Positions 1-7,468 of a stretch of DNA of 30,098 nt are shown in pieces; position 1 is the stretch's first letter; the number at the start of each line of letters is the position of its first letter. A program made the position numbers and the translations under genes. Under the pieces are notes generated by a model, which saw nothing but the letters and a program-made list of their open reading frames with translations, was not told the origin of the DNA and did not search any database. The stretch covers positions 1-30,098 of the forward strand of contig JAEVZK010000158.1 in the NCBI GenBank assembly GCA_023392285.1, given 5' to 3'. Origin of the DNA: Armatimonadota bacterium (lineage in GTDB: Bacteria; Armatimonadota; Fimbriimonadia; Fimbriimonadales; Fimbriimonadaceae).

Positions 1-100
1 CCCGGAGCGTCGGCATCGTAAACACAAGTTTACTGCCGACCACGCCAGAGAATGGCAGTGACCGGAACTCGCTGAGATCTGAGGTAGTCCAACGCCTAAA

Positions 101-304
101 TTGCGTTCTGTAGATCGAGCGATTGACCTTGTCAACAGCAAAGCCTTTGTCTTCTATGAACTTCCGATTGAAGAAGGCGAACCCATTCTCGAGGTGGCTC
201 AGGAACTCTCGAAGCTCGGCTGCTCGACCGTGATCGATCAGGACCGACGGGTGATCCGCTGCTTCACTCCCGATGGAATGCCGAAGGGATTTGGCTTCCT
301 CTAG
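101..304 (+). CDS. Small hypothetical protein (67 aa)
   Basis: I do not recognise this protein. It is a short soluble-looking polypeptide with an alternating hydrophobic/charged pattern (FVFYELP, then an acidic helix-like stretch ILEVAQELSKLG, then VIDQDRRVIRCF), compatible with a small alpha/beta fold. No signal peptide or membrane segment is visible. The only start between the in-frame TGA at 80-82 and the body is TTG at 101. A GAGG at 81-84 lies rather far upstream for a ribosome site, so the start is weakly supported. Another frame is open from the window edge to a TAG at 111-113, so an upstream gene could end here, but nothing recognisable is encoded. The stop at 302-304 abuts the convergent gene ending at 305. 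Confidence 0.45.
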   Translation: MRSVDRAIDLVNSKAFVFYELPIEEGEPILEVAQELSKLGCSTVIDQDRRVIRCFTPDGMPKGFGFL

Positions 305-625
305 CTATTCGTTGACTTTATTGCCCGCAGTTTCGATTCGCACCCAATGCTCCAGCGGATCGTGATGAGTTTCCGGTCGAAGAAGAATGGCATTGCCCCA
401 AAGAGTCCGGCCACCACCCTCATAAAGATAGGTGACATGCTCAATTCCGTCCGCATCGAGCTTTCGAAAAGTATCGAAGGTGCCGTCGCTCGCCAATCCG
501 GAGAAAATGTGATTGACGCCAGCGCCGCTCTCTTCCTTTTCCCAACGTGGATTTGGAAATTCGCCATAAACTTCCGCCCCGTCGGCAGACGAGACGATCA
601 AATATCCATTGGCGGATTCGCTCAT
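305..625 (-). CDS. Hypothetical protein (106 aa), last gene of sigma-factor operon
   Basis: No family is recognised. The protein is soluble-looking, acidic and rich in Gly and aromatic residues, with several beta-strand-like segments (GYLIVSSADGAEVYGEF near the start, EHVTYLYEGGGRTLWGNAILL in the middle), suggesting a small beta-rich domain. There is no signal peptide. It starts with ATG 32 bp downstream of the PDZ-protein stop on the same strand, so it is probably the fourth gene of the sigma / anti-sigma / PDZ operon. That co-transcription is inferred from spacing only. Its stop is directly adjacent to the stop of the convergent 67-aa ORF. Confidence 0.55.
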   Translation of the reverse strand: MSESANGYLIVSSADGAEVYGEFPNPRWEKEESGAGVNHIFSGLASDGTFDTFRKLDADGIEHVTYLYEGGGRTLWGNAILLRPETHHDPLEHWVRIETAGNKVNE

Positions 626-657
626 GGAGGTTTAGACTCTGCACCGGCCTGCTGCGT

Positions 658-1659
658 TCAGTTTTGGTAAATACCAACCGTGACCGGTACCGTCTGCGTT
701 TGAAAGTTCCGAGAAATCGTGACCTGAATGGTCGATCCGACGTCCTTGGTCTCGATCACTCGCGCGAAATCGAGTTGATCGTTAATGATTTCATCGTCGA
801 TCTTAAGAATGACGTCGCCACTTTGCAGACCAGCCTTATTCGCAGGTGATCCAGGTCGCACGCTGTAGAGCAAAGCGCCTTTTCCAGGGAAGTCTTTGCA
901 GTAAATGCCAATCGCCGGGTGTTGCACTCGGTGAGATGGAGAGGTAAATCCGCTCACGATTCGCCGGAGAACATCGGATTGAACGGTATAGCCAACCATC
1001 ATTTGTCCCGGTCCATAGCCATTGCCTTGGAGGTTGCGCTGCAACGAGTTCTGCGCTACTGGTTTTCCTGGCGTGGCGAATTTCGGCGTTCCGACCGATT
1101 CGACCGGCTCCAGCGTCGCGTTCAGAAGACCCACAAGATGAGCATTTCGATCGAAAACCAGCGCGCCACCAATGTTCTGGGCGGTAGCCTCGAAGAGCAC
1201 CTCTCCCAGGGCAAAGAGATGTCGACTTGCCAATACCGCGAGCTGCGTCTTGGAAGACATCTGCCCCTTGACTGGTCCAGCCGGCAGTACCACGAGCACG
1301 GACCCGCTCGGCGGCGTCGTGCTGGGGTCCCCCAAGCTCACAGGCTGAGCATCCGATTTCCAATTCTCAGCCTGAAGGAGCACCGTCTGGGTAGAGGGAT
1401 CGGTGGACTTCCAATCAAGCACGACCATTCGACCGTCGGCTAAACGACCCTTGGTGGTGGAGGTAAATACCACGTCTTGATGAGCAAGGAAAAGGCCAGA
1501 CTTGTCGATCAGTGCAGCCTGTCCCGAGGGAATACCCTCTCGCAACAGAACGACCACCGATCCCTTGACCGAATTCCAAACATCTATTTCCGTCTTGGCG
1601 AGTTGGTCGGCATTCAGCCGAGACATCGCCAAGCCAAGGTTAACCGCCAACAAGAACAT
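658..1659 (-). CDS. HtrA/DegS-like protein with PDZ domain and degenerate catalytic triad
   Basis: The N-terminal two thirds follow the trypsin-like fold of HtrA/DegP proteases and the C-terminal ~85 residues (about 247-330) are a clear PDZ domain (carboxylate-loop region GIYC, then PGSPANKAGLQSGDVILKID). All three catalytic positions look replaced. Where HtrA has TNNHVV this protein has AHQDVV (Asp62 for His). Where HtrA has TDLAVLK it has TQTVLLQ (Gln91 for Asp). Where HtrA has GNSGGAL it has QNIGGAL (Ile163 for Ser). It is therefore most likely a non-proteolytic sensor or scaffold. The ATG at 1659 overlaps the anti-sigma gene by 20 bp and has a GGAGG/GAGAG sequence upstream; an internal ATG at 1626 is an alternative. 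A short hydrophobic N-terminus (MFLLAVNLGLAM) may be a weak membrane or export signal. Its place after a sigma/anti-sigma pair suggests a role in envelope signalling, by analogy with DegS. Confidence 0.85.
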   Translation of the reverse strand: MFLLAVNLGLAMSRLNADQLAKTEIDVWNSVKGSVVVLLREGIPSGQAALIDKSGLFLAHQDVVFTSTTKGRLADGRMVVLDWKSTDPSTQTVLLQAENWKSDAQPVSLGDPSTTPPSGSVLVVLPAGPVKGQMSSKTQLAVLASRHLFALGEVLFEATAQNIGGALVFDRNAHLVGLLNATLEPVESVGTPKFATPGKPVAQNSLQRNLQGNGYGPGQMMVGYTVQSDVLRRIVSGFTSPSHRVQHPAIGIYCKDFPGKGALLYSVRPGSPANKAGLQSGDVILKIDDEIINDQLDFARVIETKDVGSTIQVTISRNFQTQTVPVTVGIYQN

Positions 1660-2476
1660 TGCTTGAGCTCTCTACCTCCGTCGCCCGCTGCGCACCTGTC
1701 GCCGCATCCTTCGAACCATCGATCAAAATAATTTTAGTTGAGCCCTGCGGAGCAGAGGTTGCGGCCGCGTCGGCGCCTCCGCGAAGTGCCATACCGCTCT
1801 CCTTCGCTTGTGGCGCGGGAGCGCTCGACAGAGCCATGACTCGACCTGACTCTTCCTTGACCGGTGAGCTGATGCTATCGATGTCATCTCTAAACTGAGC
1901 CGCGACGGCAGCTTTCAGAGCGTCCACGTCAACTGTATGACGAGCACGATGAGTCCGCCGCGTGACCGGCGCCGGGCTGGATGATTCCACTGCTACAGAA
2001 GATTCGGTGGCGCTCGGAGCTTTGAAGGTCTCAGCAACCTGAGACTTACCGGCATCAAATCGTGTCGTCGATTCTGGGTGGACGAAAATGCTGTCCTCAC
2101 GATGCTCGGGAGCCACGGCGACACTCCCGCCTCCACCAAATTGCTGGAAGCCGGCACTAGCGCGCATATTACGGATGGCAACAAAGCTGAACGCGAGTGC
2201 GCAGGCTGCCGCTGGCATCCAGAGCCAGCCGAGGCCACTTCTCGACTTTGGCTTCAATCCTTGTGTAAGAATCGCATCTCTCAAGCGCTCGCTGGAAAGC
2301 TGATGCTCGGGAATGTCGGCCATTGCCCGCAAACCCTCACGCATCTGGCGATACTCGAATAGAGCGATCTTCGCCTCGGGATCGTGCAGCGCTTCCTGTT
2401 CCAATGCCTGCGCTTCCTCTGGAGAGAGATCCTCGAAAGCGAGCATGGCCAGCTTATCTTCTAAATTCTTCTTCAT
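1640..2476 (-). CDS. Putative single-pass transmembrane anti-sigma factor
   Basis: The 278-residue protein has an N-terminal charged, helical cytoplasmic part (residues 1-80, with an EDLSPEEAQALEQEAL helix as in many anti-sigma domains), one transmembrane segment at about 82-101 (GWLWMPAAACALAFSFVAI) and a long low-complexity Ala/Ser/Pro-rich extracytoplasmic tail. There is no HxxxCxxC motif, so it is not a zinc-binding anti-sigma of the ZAS type. Identification rests mainly on topology and context: its ATG overlaps the sigma-factor stop by 4 bp (ATGA), with GAGG about 7 nt upstream, so the two are translationally coupled. By analogy with RseA-type proteins it would hold the sigma factor at the membrane until released by a periplasmic signal. 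The downstream PDZ protein may touch its tail. Confidence 0.75.
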   Translation of the reverse strand: MKKNLEDKLAMLAFEDLSPEEAQALEQEALHDPEAKIALFEYRQMREGLRAMADIPEHQLSSERLRDAILTQGLKPKSRSGLGWLWMPAAACALAFSFVAIRNMRASAGFQQFGGGGSVAVAPEHREDSIFVHPESTTRFDAGKSQVAETFKAPSATESSVAVESSSPAPVTRRTHRARHTVDVDALKAAVAAQFRDDIDSISSPVKEESGRVMALSSAPAPQAKESGMALRGGADAAATSAPQGSTKIILIDGSKDAATGAQRATEVESSSNVLVGG

Positions 2477-3102
2477 CCCTTTTCCTCGCCTAAGAATGGC
2501 GTTATGCGGTCACGTAGCGCTCTCCTCGCTCTTAAGACTCTCAACTTCGCTCCACCCACCGTGCAATTAAGCATGCTCGCAATCTCTGAATATTCTCTTT
2601 CCTCAATATCTCTCAGAACAATCACGGTTCGGTGGTGGACGGGCAATGCGGCCAACGCTTTTCGCAAGGCTTCTTTACGTCGATCAGCCTCCAAATTTTG
2701 CACAGGATCGTCGGTATTGCCCACTGTCATCCAATCGAGGGCTCCCCCCGCTTCTTGCTGCTCGAGCGCCGTTCGGCGAGAATGCATCCGCGCCTGGTCC
2801 GTGCAAAGGTTGCTTACGATGCGAAGCAGCCAAGTCGTGAACTTGGCCTCGTCTCGGTAACGGTCCAAATTCTGATAGGCCCGCACAAAGGCTTCTTGGA
2901 CGATATCTTCCGCATCGTCGCGGCGCGGAACCATCTGGTACGCAAAACGATACACGAGGGTGCGATGACGCTCGAAAAGCATCTCGAATGCCTCGTATTC
3001 CCCGTTGCGTGCGCGCCGCACGAGCGCGGCATCGCTATCCAAATCCATTTGTCGTACTATGGACGGTATATACCTTCTAAGTGTGCCTTCTACAACTGCC
3101 AT
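2473..3102 (-). CDS. ECF-type RNA polymerase sigma factor (sigma-70 family, RpoE-like)
   Basis: A 209-residue ECF sigma factor. Region 2 spans about 24-95 and includes DAEDIVQEAFVRAY (63-76) and the WLLRIVSNLC helix (91-100) involved in -10 recognition. Region 4 (about 143-198) carries the helix-turn-helix EREYSEIASMLNCTVGGAKLR that reads the -35 element. The linker between them has no sigma-3 domain, as expected for ECF factors. ATG at 3102 gives a slightly long N-terminus with an AGAGGG about 11 nt upstream; ATG at 3048 (MDLDSDAAL) is an alternative start closer to the family's usual beginning. It heads a minus-strand operon with the anti-sigma and PDZ proteins. Most such sigmas autoregulate, but I found no convincing ECF promoter in the upstream 118 bp. 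Confidence 0.95.
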   Translation of the reverse strand: MAVVEGTLRRYIPSIVRQMDLDSDAALVRRARNGEYEAFEMLFERHRTLVYRFAYQMVPRRDDAEDIVQEAFVRAYQNLDRYRDEAKFTTWLLRIVSNLCTDQARMHSRRTALEQQEAGGALDWMTVGNTDDPVQNLEADRRKEALRKALAALPVHHRTVIVLRDIEEREYSEIASMLNCTVGGAKLRVLRARRALRDRITPFLGEEKG

Positions 3103-3193
3103 CCCTTTCTAAGACCCTCTGGAAATCGGACGGCCAGCGAACCTCACCGTTACGCACTCTTAGGCCAAAGGCACGCAACTCATTTGGGAAGGA

Positions 3194-3213
3194 GGAGCCG
3201 ATCGATCGGCTCC
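3194..3213 (-). terminator. 20-bp perfect palindrome, likely terminator of the thioredoxin-like gene
   Basis: The sequence GGAGCCGATCGATCGGCTCC is a perfect 20-bp palindrome that begins 7 nt after the stop of the minus-strand thioredoxin-like gene. As RNA it folds to an 8-bp GC-rich stem with a 4-nt loop. On the minus strand it is followed only by a weak pyrimidine run (TCCTTCCC); on the plus strand the following GGCGATTTTATTT is more U-rich. A terminator separating this gene from the sigma operon is the simplest reading. A protein-binding palindrome upstream of the sigma gene is an alternative. Confidence 0.55.
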
Positions 3214-3220
3214 GGCGATT

Positions 3221-3748
3221 TTATTTAGGCGCGTTGGTCACGAGCCAGGTTCGAATCTTAGCTTTTTCGGATGCCGACAACTTGGTCGTTTTGTCTAGCA
3301 GTCCCATAAAGTGCGCAATCTCTTCCTTCGCTGCGGGATAACCCATATTTGTGCTAGGTTTTCCCGTTTCACGGTTAGAATCGGCCAGCTTCTTTCCATG
3401 TTTGTCGAGGACAACCATAAACGGGATGCCTGCGTCCTTGCCGCCCCAATTGTTCATCATCTCTTCGCCGCCAGCGTTCTCCTCTGACTTCTTCTCCTCG
3501 GATTCCAGCACGTCGAGGTGAACGAGCACATAGCTTGAGGCAACCTTCTTTCCTTCGTCGGACTTGGTGAGGAAGTCATCGAAGCGGTGGCACCATCCGC
3601 ACCAAGAGGCATGGAAGACCACGAGAACATTTTTGTTCTGCTTCGCGGCGTCCTGATAAGCTTTCTTCATGACGGCTTCGGCCGTGTCGGCGGCCATGCA
3701 CATGGCCGCAAGTGCAAAAAGGGTTAACGTGATGCAAAAGCGCTTCAT
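3221..3748 (-). CDS. Exported thioredoxin-fold protein
   Basis: With ATG at 3748 the protein is 175 residues and begins with a typical signal peptide (MKRFCITLTLFALAAMCMAA). The longer reading up to 3835 adds unrelated sequence and is not preferred. The mature part is a thioredoxin fold with the redox-active motif WCGWC (Cys50 and Cys53) and the expected cis-proline motif (GIPF, Pro109). The FHASWCGWCHRFDDFL context resembles thiol-disulfide proteins of the thioredoxin_7/DsbD-gamma type. It likely acts in the periplasm in disulfide reduction or exchange; the partner is unknown. A Lys/Glu-rich insertion sits at about 81-100. It is divergent from the subtilisin-like protease gene, sharing a ~100-bp upstream region, so the two may be co-regulated. 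Confidence 0.9.
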   Translation of the reverse strand: MKRFCITLTLFALAAMCMAADTAEAVMKKAYQDAAKQNKNVLVVFHASWCGWCHRFDDFLTKSDEGKKVASSYVLVHLDVLESEEKKSEENAGGEEMMNNWGGKDAGIPFMVVLDKHGKKLADSNRETGKPSTNMGYPAAKEEIAHFMGLLDKTTKLSASEKAKIRTWLVTNAPK

Positions 3749-3849
3749 GGCCTTATTATCAAGCATTTTTGCCGAGCTTGGCCATACTTCTTCCCCGATT
3801 GGAGAAATCCGACATACAATGACAATGCTGCTCATGCAGAGGTCTTTTT

Positions 3850-6369
3850 ATGTTTGGAACTCTAGCCATTTTGTTGTCGCTGTCCGCTCCCGGTAGGGCC
3901 CAATTTTTTCGTGCGCTTCCACACGGCGATCTTAGGGAGACGCTGCCAGGTTATGTTAAGGTTAAGCTCATGCCAGAGATGGCGAAGCTGGCACGCGTTC
4001 AAAGCCGGGGAGCCTACGCAACTGAAATTGTGCCGCGCGGAAAGTTTGTTTCCCAAATCGGGGAGACAGGTTGGACCATTTGGTCAGTGCCTGCCGACAC
4101 AAATGTAAAGGCGCTTGGGAATAGGCTGGAACGTGAAGGCATCGCCGCTTGTGTCGAGCCGCTCAACCGTGTTTACGCCCTCCTCGACACGCCGAACGAT
4201 CCAGACTACTTAGCCGATGAAACGGATCCCGAATACATTTTGATCTTCGATGAAGGCGAAGGAAGCTTTCGGCGTGACTGGCATCTGGGCGAAACCTACG
4301 CCGATCAAGGCTGGCCAGTTTTCCCAAATCAATGGTTTACCGCCACGAACAAACCAGCCAACACCCCCACCATCGCGATTGTTGATTCAGGCGCAGACAT
4401 GTCGCATCCAGACTTCATCAACGCTGGCGGTACCGGCCCTGATGTCAGTCAGGGCGGCCAATGGAAGATGAATCTGTCACAACAATTTCATCTCGGGGAG
4501 TTAGACCCAAATGGCACACCAGAAGACGCCAACGGCCATGGAACCCACGTCGCCGGTCTGGCCCTCGCCTCTGGCAACAACGGCTCGTTCGACGGCAGAG
4601 GCACGATCGGCATCGGCTACAACTGCAACGGCATGATGCTGCGTATATTCGATGATCAAGGCGTGGCCGACGATGCCAGCGCTGCCGCCGCGATCTATTA
4701 CGCAGCCGACAACGGTGCCGACGTGATCAACCTCAGCATTGGCACCGAAAACTATTCCCAGCTCTTTCAGGACGCGGTCACCTATGCTTTTCAGAAGGGT
4801 TGTGTGGTCGTCGCTGCCGGTAACGAAGACGGAAACGGTGGAGGTGATCTCGGCCCGATCTATCCCGCTGCATGCGTTAGCGCGCTCGCCGTCAGCGCGA
4901 ATGGTCCGGACCAACTCCCGGCAACGGGGTCTTACAGCGGCACCGGCTGGTATGTCGATGTGGCCGCGCCGGGCGGGGATGTTTTGACCGACCCGCTCTT
5001 CACCTACTTCATCATTCAGTTTGTCTACTCGACCGCAATGCGAACGGAGGGTGCGCTCTACCAGCTATCGCAATCGGGAGGCCTGTATCCCACTTACCAT
5101 CTGAACTACGCCTACCTGGCGGGCACCTCGATGGCGTCGCCACAAGTGGCAGGTGCGGCTGGCCAATATCTTGGCCAACATGGCTTCGACCAGACCGATG
5201 GTTGGAACAACGTCGTCACTTTCCGCGCGATCGAATCGAGCGCGGAGGGCGTGCTCGGCGCTCCGTTTGGAGGACGGGAGGACAGCCAAGGGTACGGCTG
5301 CCTCGACGTCTACTCCCTCCTCACGAACGGCACTCGATCTGGCGTTCAAGTGGGCGGCATCAAGGGCATGCTCTACAGCGGCGGCACGCCGGTGCCTAAT
5401 GCTCAGGTGCGTGCGCAGAAGGTAACCGGTGGCACAAATTACAGCTCCACCACCCACAGCGATGGGAGTTTCCGATTCGAGAGCCTGCCCCCGGGAACAT
5501 ACAATGTGACGGGCCTCGCCTTCGGCAATACGAAATCAAAGCAGGTATTGGTGAAACTCGGATCGGATACGCCCGGTCAGGACCTATGGATTGGCGGCTA
5601 CGCCTTCGACACGACTCCGCCCACCATTGTGCGGGTGCAGGTTCCCGTGGTCAGCGCGAACAGCATCACGGTGCGCCACTGGGCGTACGACACCGAGACT
5701 GGCTTGAATAACATCAAGTTCGCCATCGGAAGCACGTCCGGCGCAGACGACATTCTCGCCGACAAGGAAATCTCTCCTGACGGACCTACCTTCCAACTGA
5801 GCGGCCTAAATCTCACCTCAGGCGTGACCTACTATCTGAGGGCGCGCTATGTGAACGGAAACGATGCCACTTCCCAGCAGGTTGTGCCTTTTTCATTTGG
5901 CACAGGCGGCACTCCCGTGCAACCGAGCAGCTACTCCATCTTCCGCGGAATCCTCCAGAGCGGAAACCTGAATTCGGTGCTGAACAGCGACGATTCGAGG
6001 CTATCTGTCTTGCCGGGACTCGTTCTGAACACGTCGGAGGCACCCGTAACGGTGATCTTCAACGGAACGTCACCGACCGGCACCGCCACCGGACTCACGG
6101 TTCGGTATGAAGCCCAAGTTTCCGTCGGAAATCTGCAGCAGCAGCTCGACCTATGGAACTACACAACCAACGGCTGGGACAATCTCGACACCCGAGCCGG
6201 AACCCTCGGCGATTCTGTTGTGACAGTGAATCCAACGAATCCCAGCCGTTACATCAATCCGACCACCCATGCGATGCAAATCAGAGCCCGATGGCATGCA
6301 GTGGGGCCGGTTCTGTCGTATCCGTGGGTGAGCCGTACCGACCAAGTCGGCTGGGTCGTCACTCCGTAA
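3850..6369 (+). CDS. Secreted subtilisin-like serine protease (S8) with C-terminal beta domains
   Basis: An 839-residue secreted protease. A signal peptide covers roughly residues 1-17, followed by a prodomain-like segment (about 34-115, starting YVKVKL). The catalytic triad is intact: Asp179 (VDSGADMSHPDF), His230 (NGHGTHVAG) and Ser427 (GTSMASPQVAG), with oxyanion Asn325 (AAGNEDGNGG). After the protease domain, about 501-583 is a carboxypeptidase-regulatory-like beta-sandwich (GTPVPNAQVRA, SDGSFRFESLPPGTYNV). The remaining ~250 residues are beta-rich, Thr/Ser/Asn-rich and FN3/Ig-like in character. AGAGG at 3838-3842 lies 7 nt before the ATG, supporting the start. It is probably a processed extracellular peptidase for nutrient acquisition or surface protein maturation. 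The 3' end overlaps the convergent alr gene by 11 bp. Confidence 0.96.
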   Translation: MFGTLAILLSLSAPGRAQFFRALPHGDLRETLPGYVKVKLMPEMAKLARVQSRGAYATEIVPRGKFVSQIGETGWTIWSVPADTNVKALGNRLEREGIAACVEPLNRVYALLDTPNDPDYLADETDPEYILIFDEGEGSFRRDWHLGETYADQGWPVFPNQWFTATNKPANTPTIAIVDSGADMSHPDFINAGGTGPDVSQGGQWKMNLSQQFHLGELDPNGTPEDANGHGTHVAGLALASGNNGSFDGRGTIGIGYNCNGMMLRIFDDQGVADDASAAAAIYYAADNGADVINLSIGTENYSQLFQDAVTYAFQKGCVVVAAGNEDGNGGGDLGPIYPAACVSALAVSANGPDQLPATGSYSGTGWYVDVAAPGGDVLTDPLFTYFIIQFVYSTAMRTEGALYQLSQSGGLYPTYHLNYAYLAGTSMASPQVAGAAGQYLGQHGFDQTDGWNNVVTFRAIESSAEGVLGAPFGGREDSQGYGCLDVYSLLTNGTRSGVQVGGIKGMLYSGGTPVPNAQVRAQKVTGGTNYSSTTHSDGSFRFESLPPGTYNVTGLAFGNTKSKQVLVKLGSDTPGQDLWIGGYAFDTTPPTIVRVQVPVVSANSITVRHWAYDTETGLNNIKFAIGSTSGADDILADKEISPDGPTFQLSGLNLTSGVTYYLRARYVNGNDATSQQVVPFSFGTGGTPVQPSSYSIFRGILQSGNLNSVLNSDDSRLSVLPGLVLNTSEAPVTVIFNGTSPTGTATGLTVRYEAQVSVGNLQQQLDLWNYTTNGWDNLDTRAGTLGDSVVTVNPTNPSRYINPTTHAMQIRARWHAVGPVLSYPWVSRTDQVGWVVTP

Positions 6370-7465
6370 CAATACGGGGAAGAAGTGGCGACACGAGTGT
6401 CGTCACTTCGTAGTTGATGGTGCCGATCTGCTCCGCAAGCTGCTCGGCACTGATCTCATCGTCGCCTTGAGCCCCTAGAAGCACCACTTCTTCCTCGGCC
6501 CTCAAGTCCGGCAGGTGGGAGACGTCGACCGCGAACATGTTCATGGCAACTCGTCCAAGCACCCGGCAACGGGTGCCACGAATCAAGACCGACCCACGGT
6601 TCGAAAGCGCCCGCAGATAGCCGTCGCTATACCCCTGCGGAATAATCGCCACCCGAGTCTCCCCCGCGGTTCGGTAGGTGAGGCCGTACCCGATCGGATA
6701 TTTCGGCGGCATCAGCTTTACCTGAGCAACGTGGGTAACCCAACGCATCACCGGCCGGAGCTGCAAGTTTTCGTTTTGAGCGCGGAGCATTTCACTCGGC
6801 CACATTCCGTACGTGCCCAAGCCGATACGCACAATGGCGTTTTGCCCAAGCTCCCGTTCGTATGCCAGCGCCCCTGAAGTCGATGAAAGATGCGTCCGAA
6901 GCGTGAGCCCAGCCACTTCGATCTGCCGCATCGCGCGCCGAAAGCCGTCGATTTGCGCCCGAGCATGCGCTCGATCACCCGTGTCCTCGATATTCGCAAA
7001 GTGAGTGTAGGCAGCCACAAATTCGACGTTATCGAACTCCCTGGCTCGCTGCAAGAAGGCGTCCAGGTCTCTCTCGAGCACACCTTGTCGGCCAAGATAG
7101 ATGTCCAGCTTCAGATGAACCCGAGCACGTCTTGGCATGCGCTGGAGGATTTCCAGCCGTCCCAAATCATAAACCGCCAACTCACACCCAAGCTCGACCG
7201 CCTCCGAGAGTTCGCTCGTCGCCACGTAGCCGAGAACAAGGCACGGCTTTCCACTCCACTGGCGGAGGCGGCGCAGTTCCGCCAAGTCATCGACTTGAAA
7301 ATAGTCGACCTCGTCCTCGAGGATCCGAACCATCTCCTCCAGCCCGTGCCCGTAGGCGTTGCCCTTGACCACGCAGGCGATCGCGACATCCGGATGAAGC
7401 AGCTCGCGAAATTGCCGCACATTGTGAAGCGCATTTCCGCGAGACAGCTCGATACGAGTTAGCAA
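6359..7465 (-). CDS. alr: Alanine racemase
   Basis: PLP-dependent enzyme interconverting L- and D-alanine, supplying D-Ala for peptidoglycan. The N-terminal TIM barrel contains the PLP-lysine motif VVKGNAYGHG (Lys34; most family members have KANAYGHG or KADAYGHG, so Gly35 is a small deviation). The LGRQG loop with Arg126 and the HLSSTSGAL motif in the PLP phosphate region are present. The C-terminal beta domain has the IGYGLTYRT motif carrying the second catalytic Tyr, followed by GRVAMNMFAVDVS (family GR-x-x-MD). Length 368 aa is normal. The start is TTG, 3 nt after the stop of the M32 carboxypeptidase gene, so it depends on coupling with that gene. Its 3' end overlaps the protease gene on the other strand. 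Confidence 0.96.
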   Translation of the reverse strand: MLTRIELSRGNALHNVRQFRELLHPDVAIACVVKGNAYGHGLEEMVRILEDEVDYFQVDDLAELRRLRQWSGKPCLVLGYVATSELSEAVELGCELAVYDLGRLEILQRMPRRARVHLKLDIYLGRQGVLERDLDAFLQRAREFDNVEFVAAYTHFANIEDTGDRAHARAQIDGFRRAMRQIEVAGLTLRTHLSSTSGALAYERELGQNAIVRIGLGTYGMWPSEMLRAQNENLQLRPVMRWVTHVAQVKLMPPKYPIGYGLTYRTAGETRVAIIPQGYSDGYLRALSNRGSVLIRGTRCRVLGRVAMNMFAVDVSHLPDLRAEEEVVLLGAQGDDEISAEQLAEQIGTINYEVTTLVSPLLPRIVTE

Positions 7466-7468
7466 GGC

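Noticed and set aside
663..677. Short inverted repeat TTGGTA/TACCAA at the end of the PDZ gene
   Set aside because: It is inside the last codons of the gene and is explained by coding sequence; no T-tract follows.
3749..3835. Extended N-terminus of the thioredoxin-like protein up to 3835
   Set aside because: It would place 29 residues before a good signal peptide; ATG 3748 starts exactly at MKRF.
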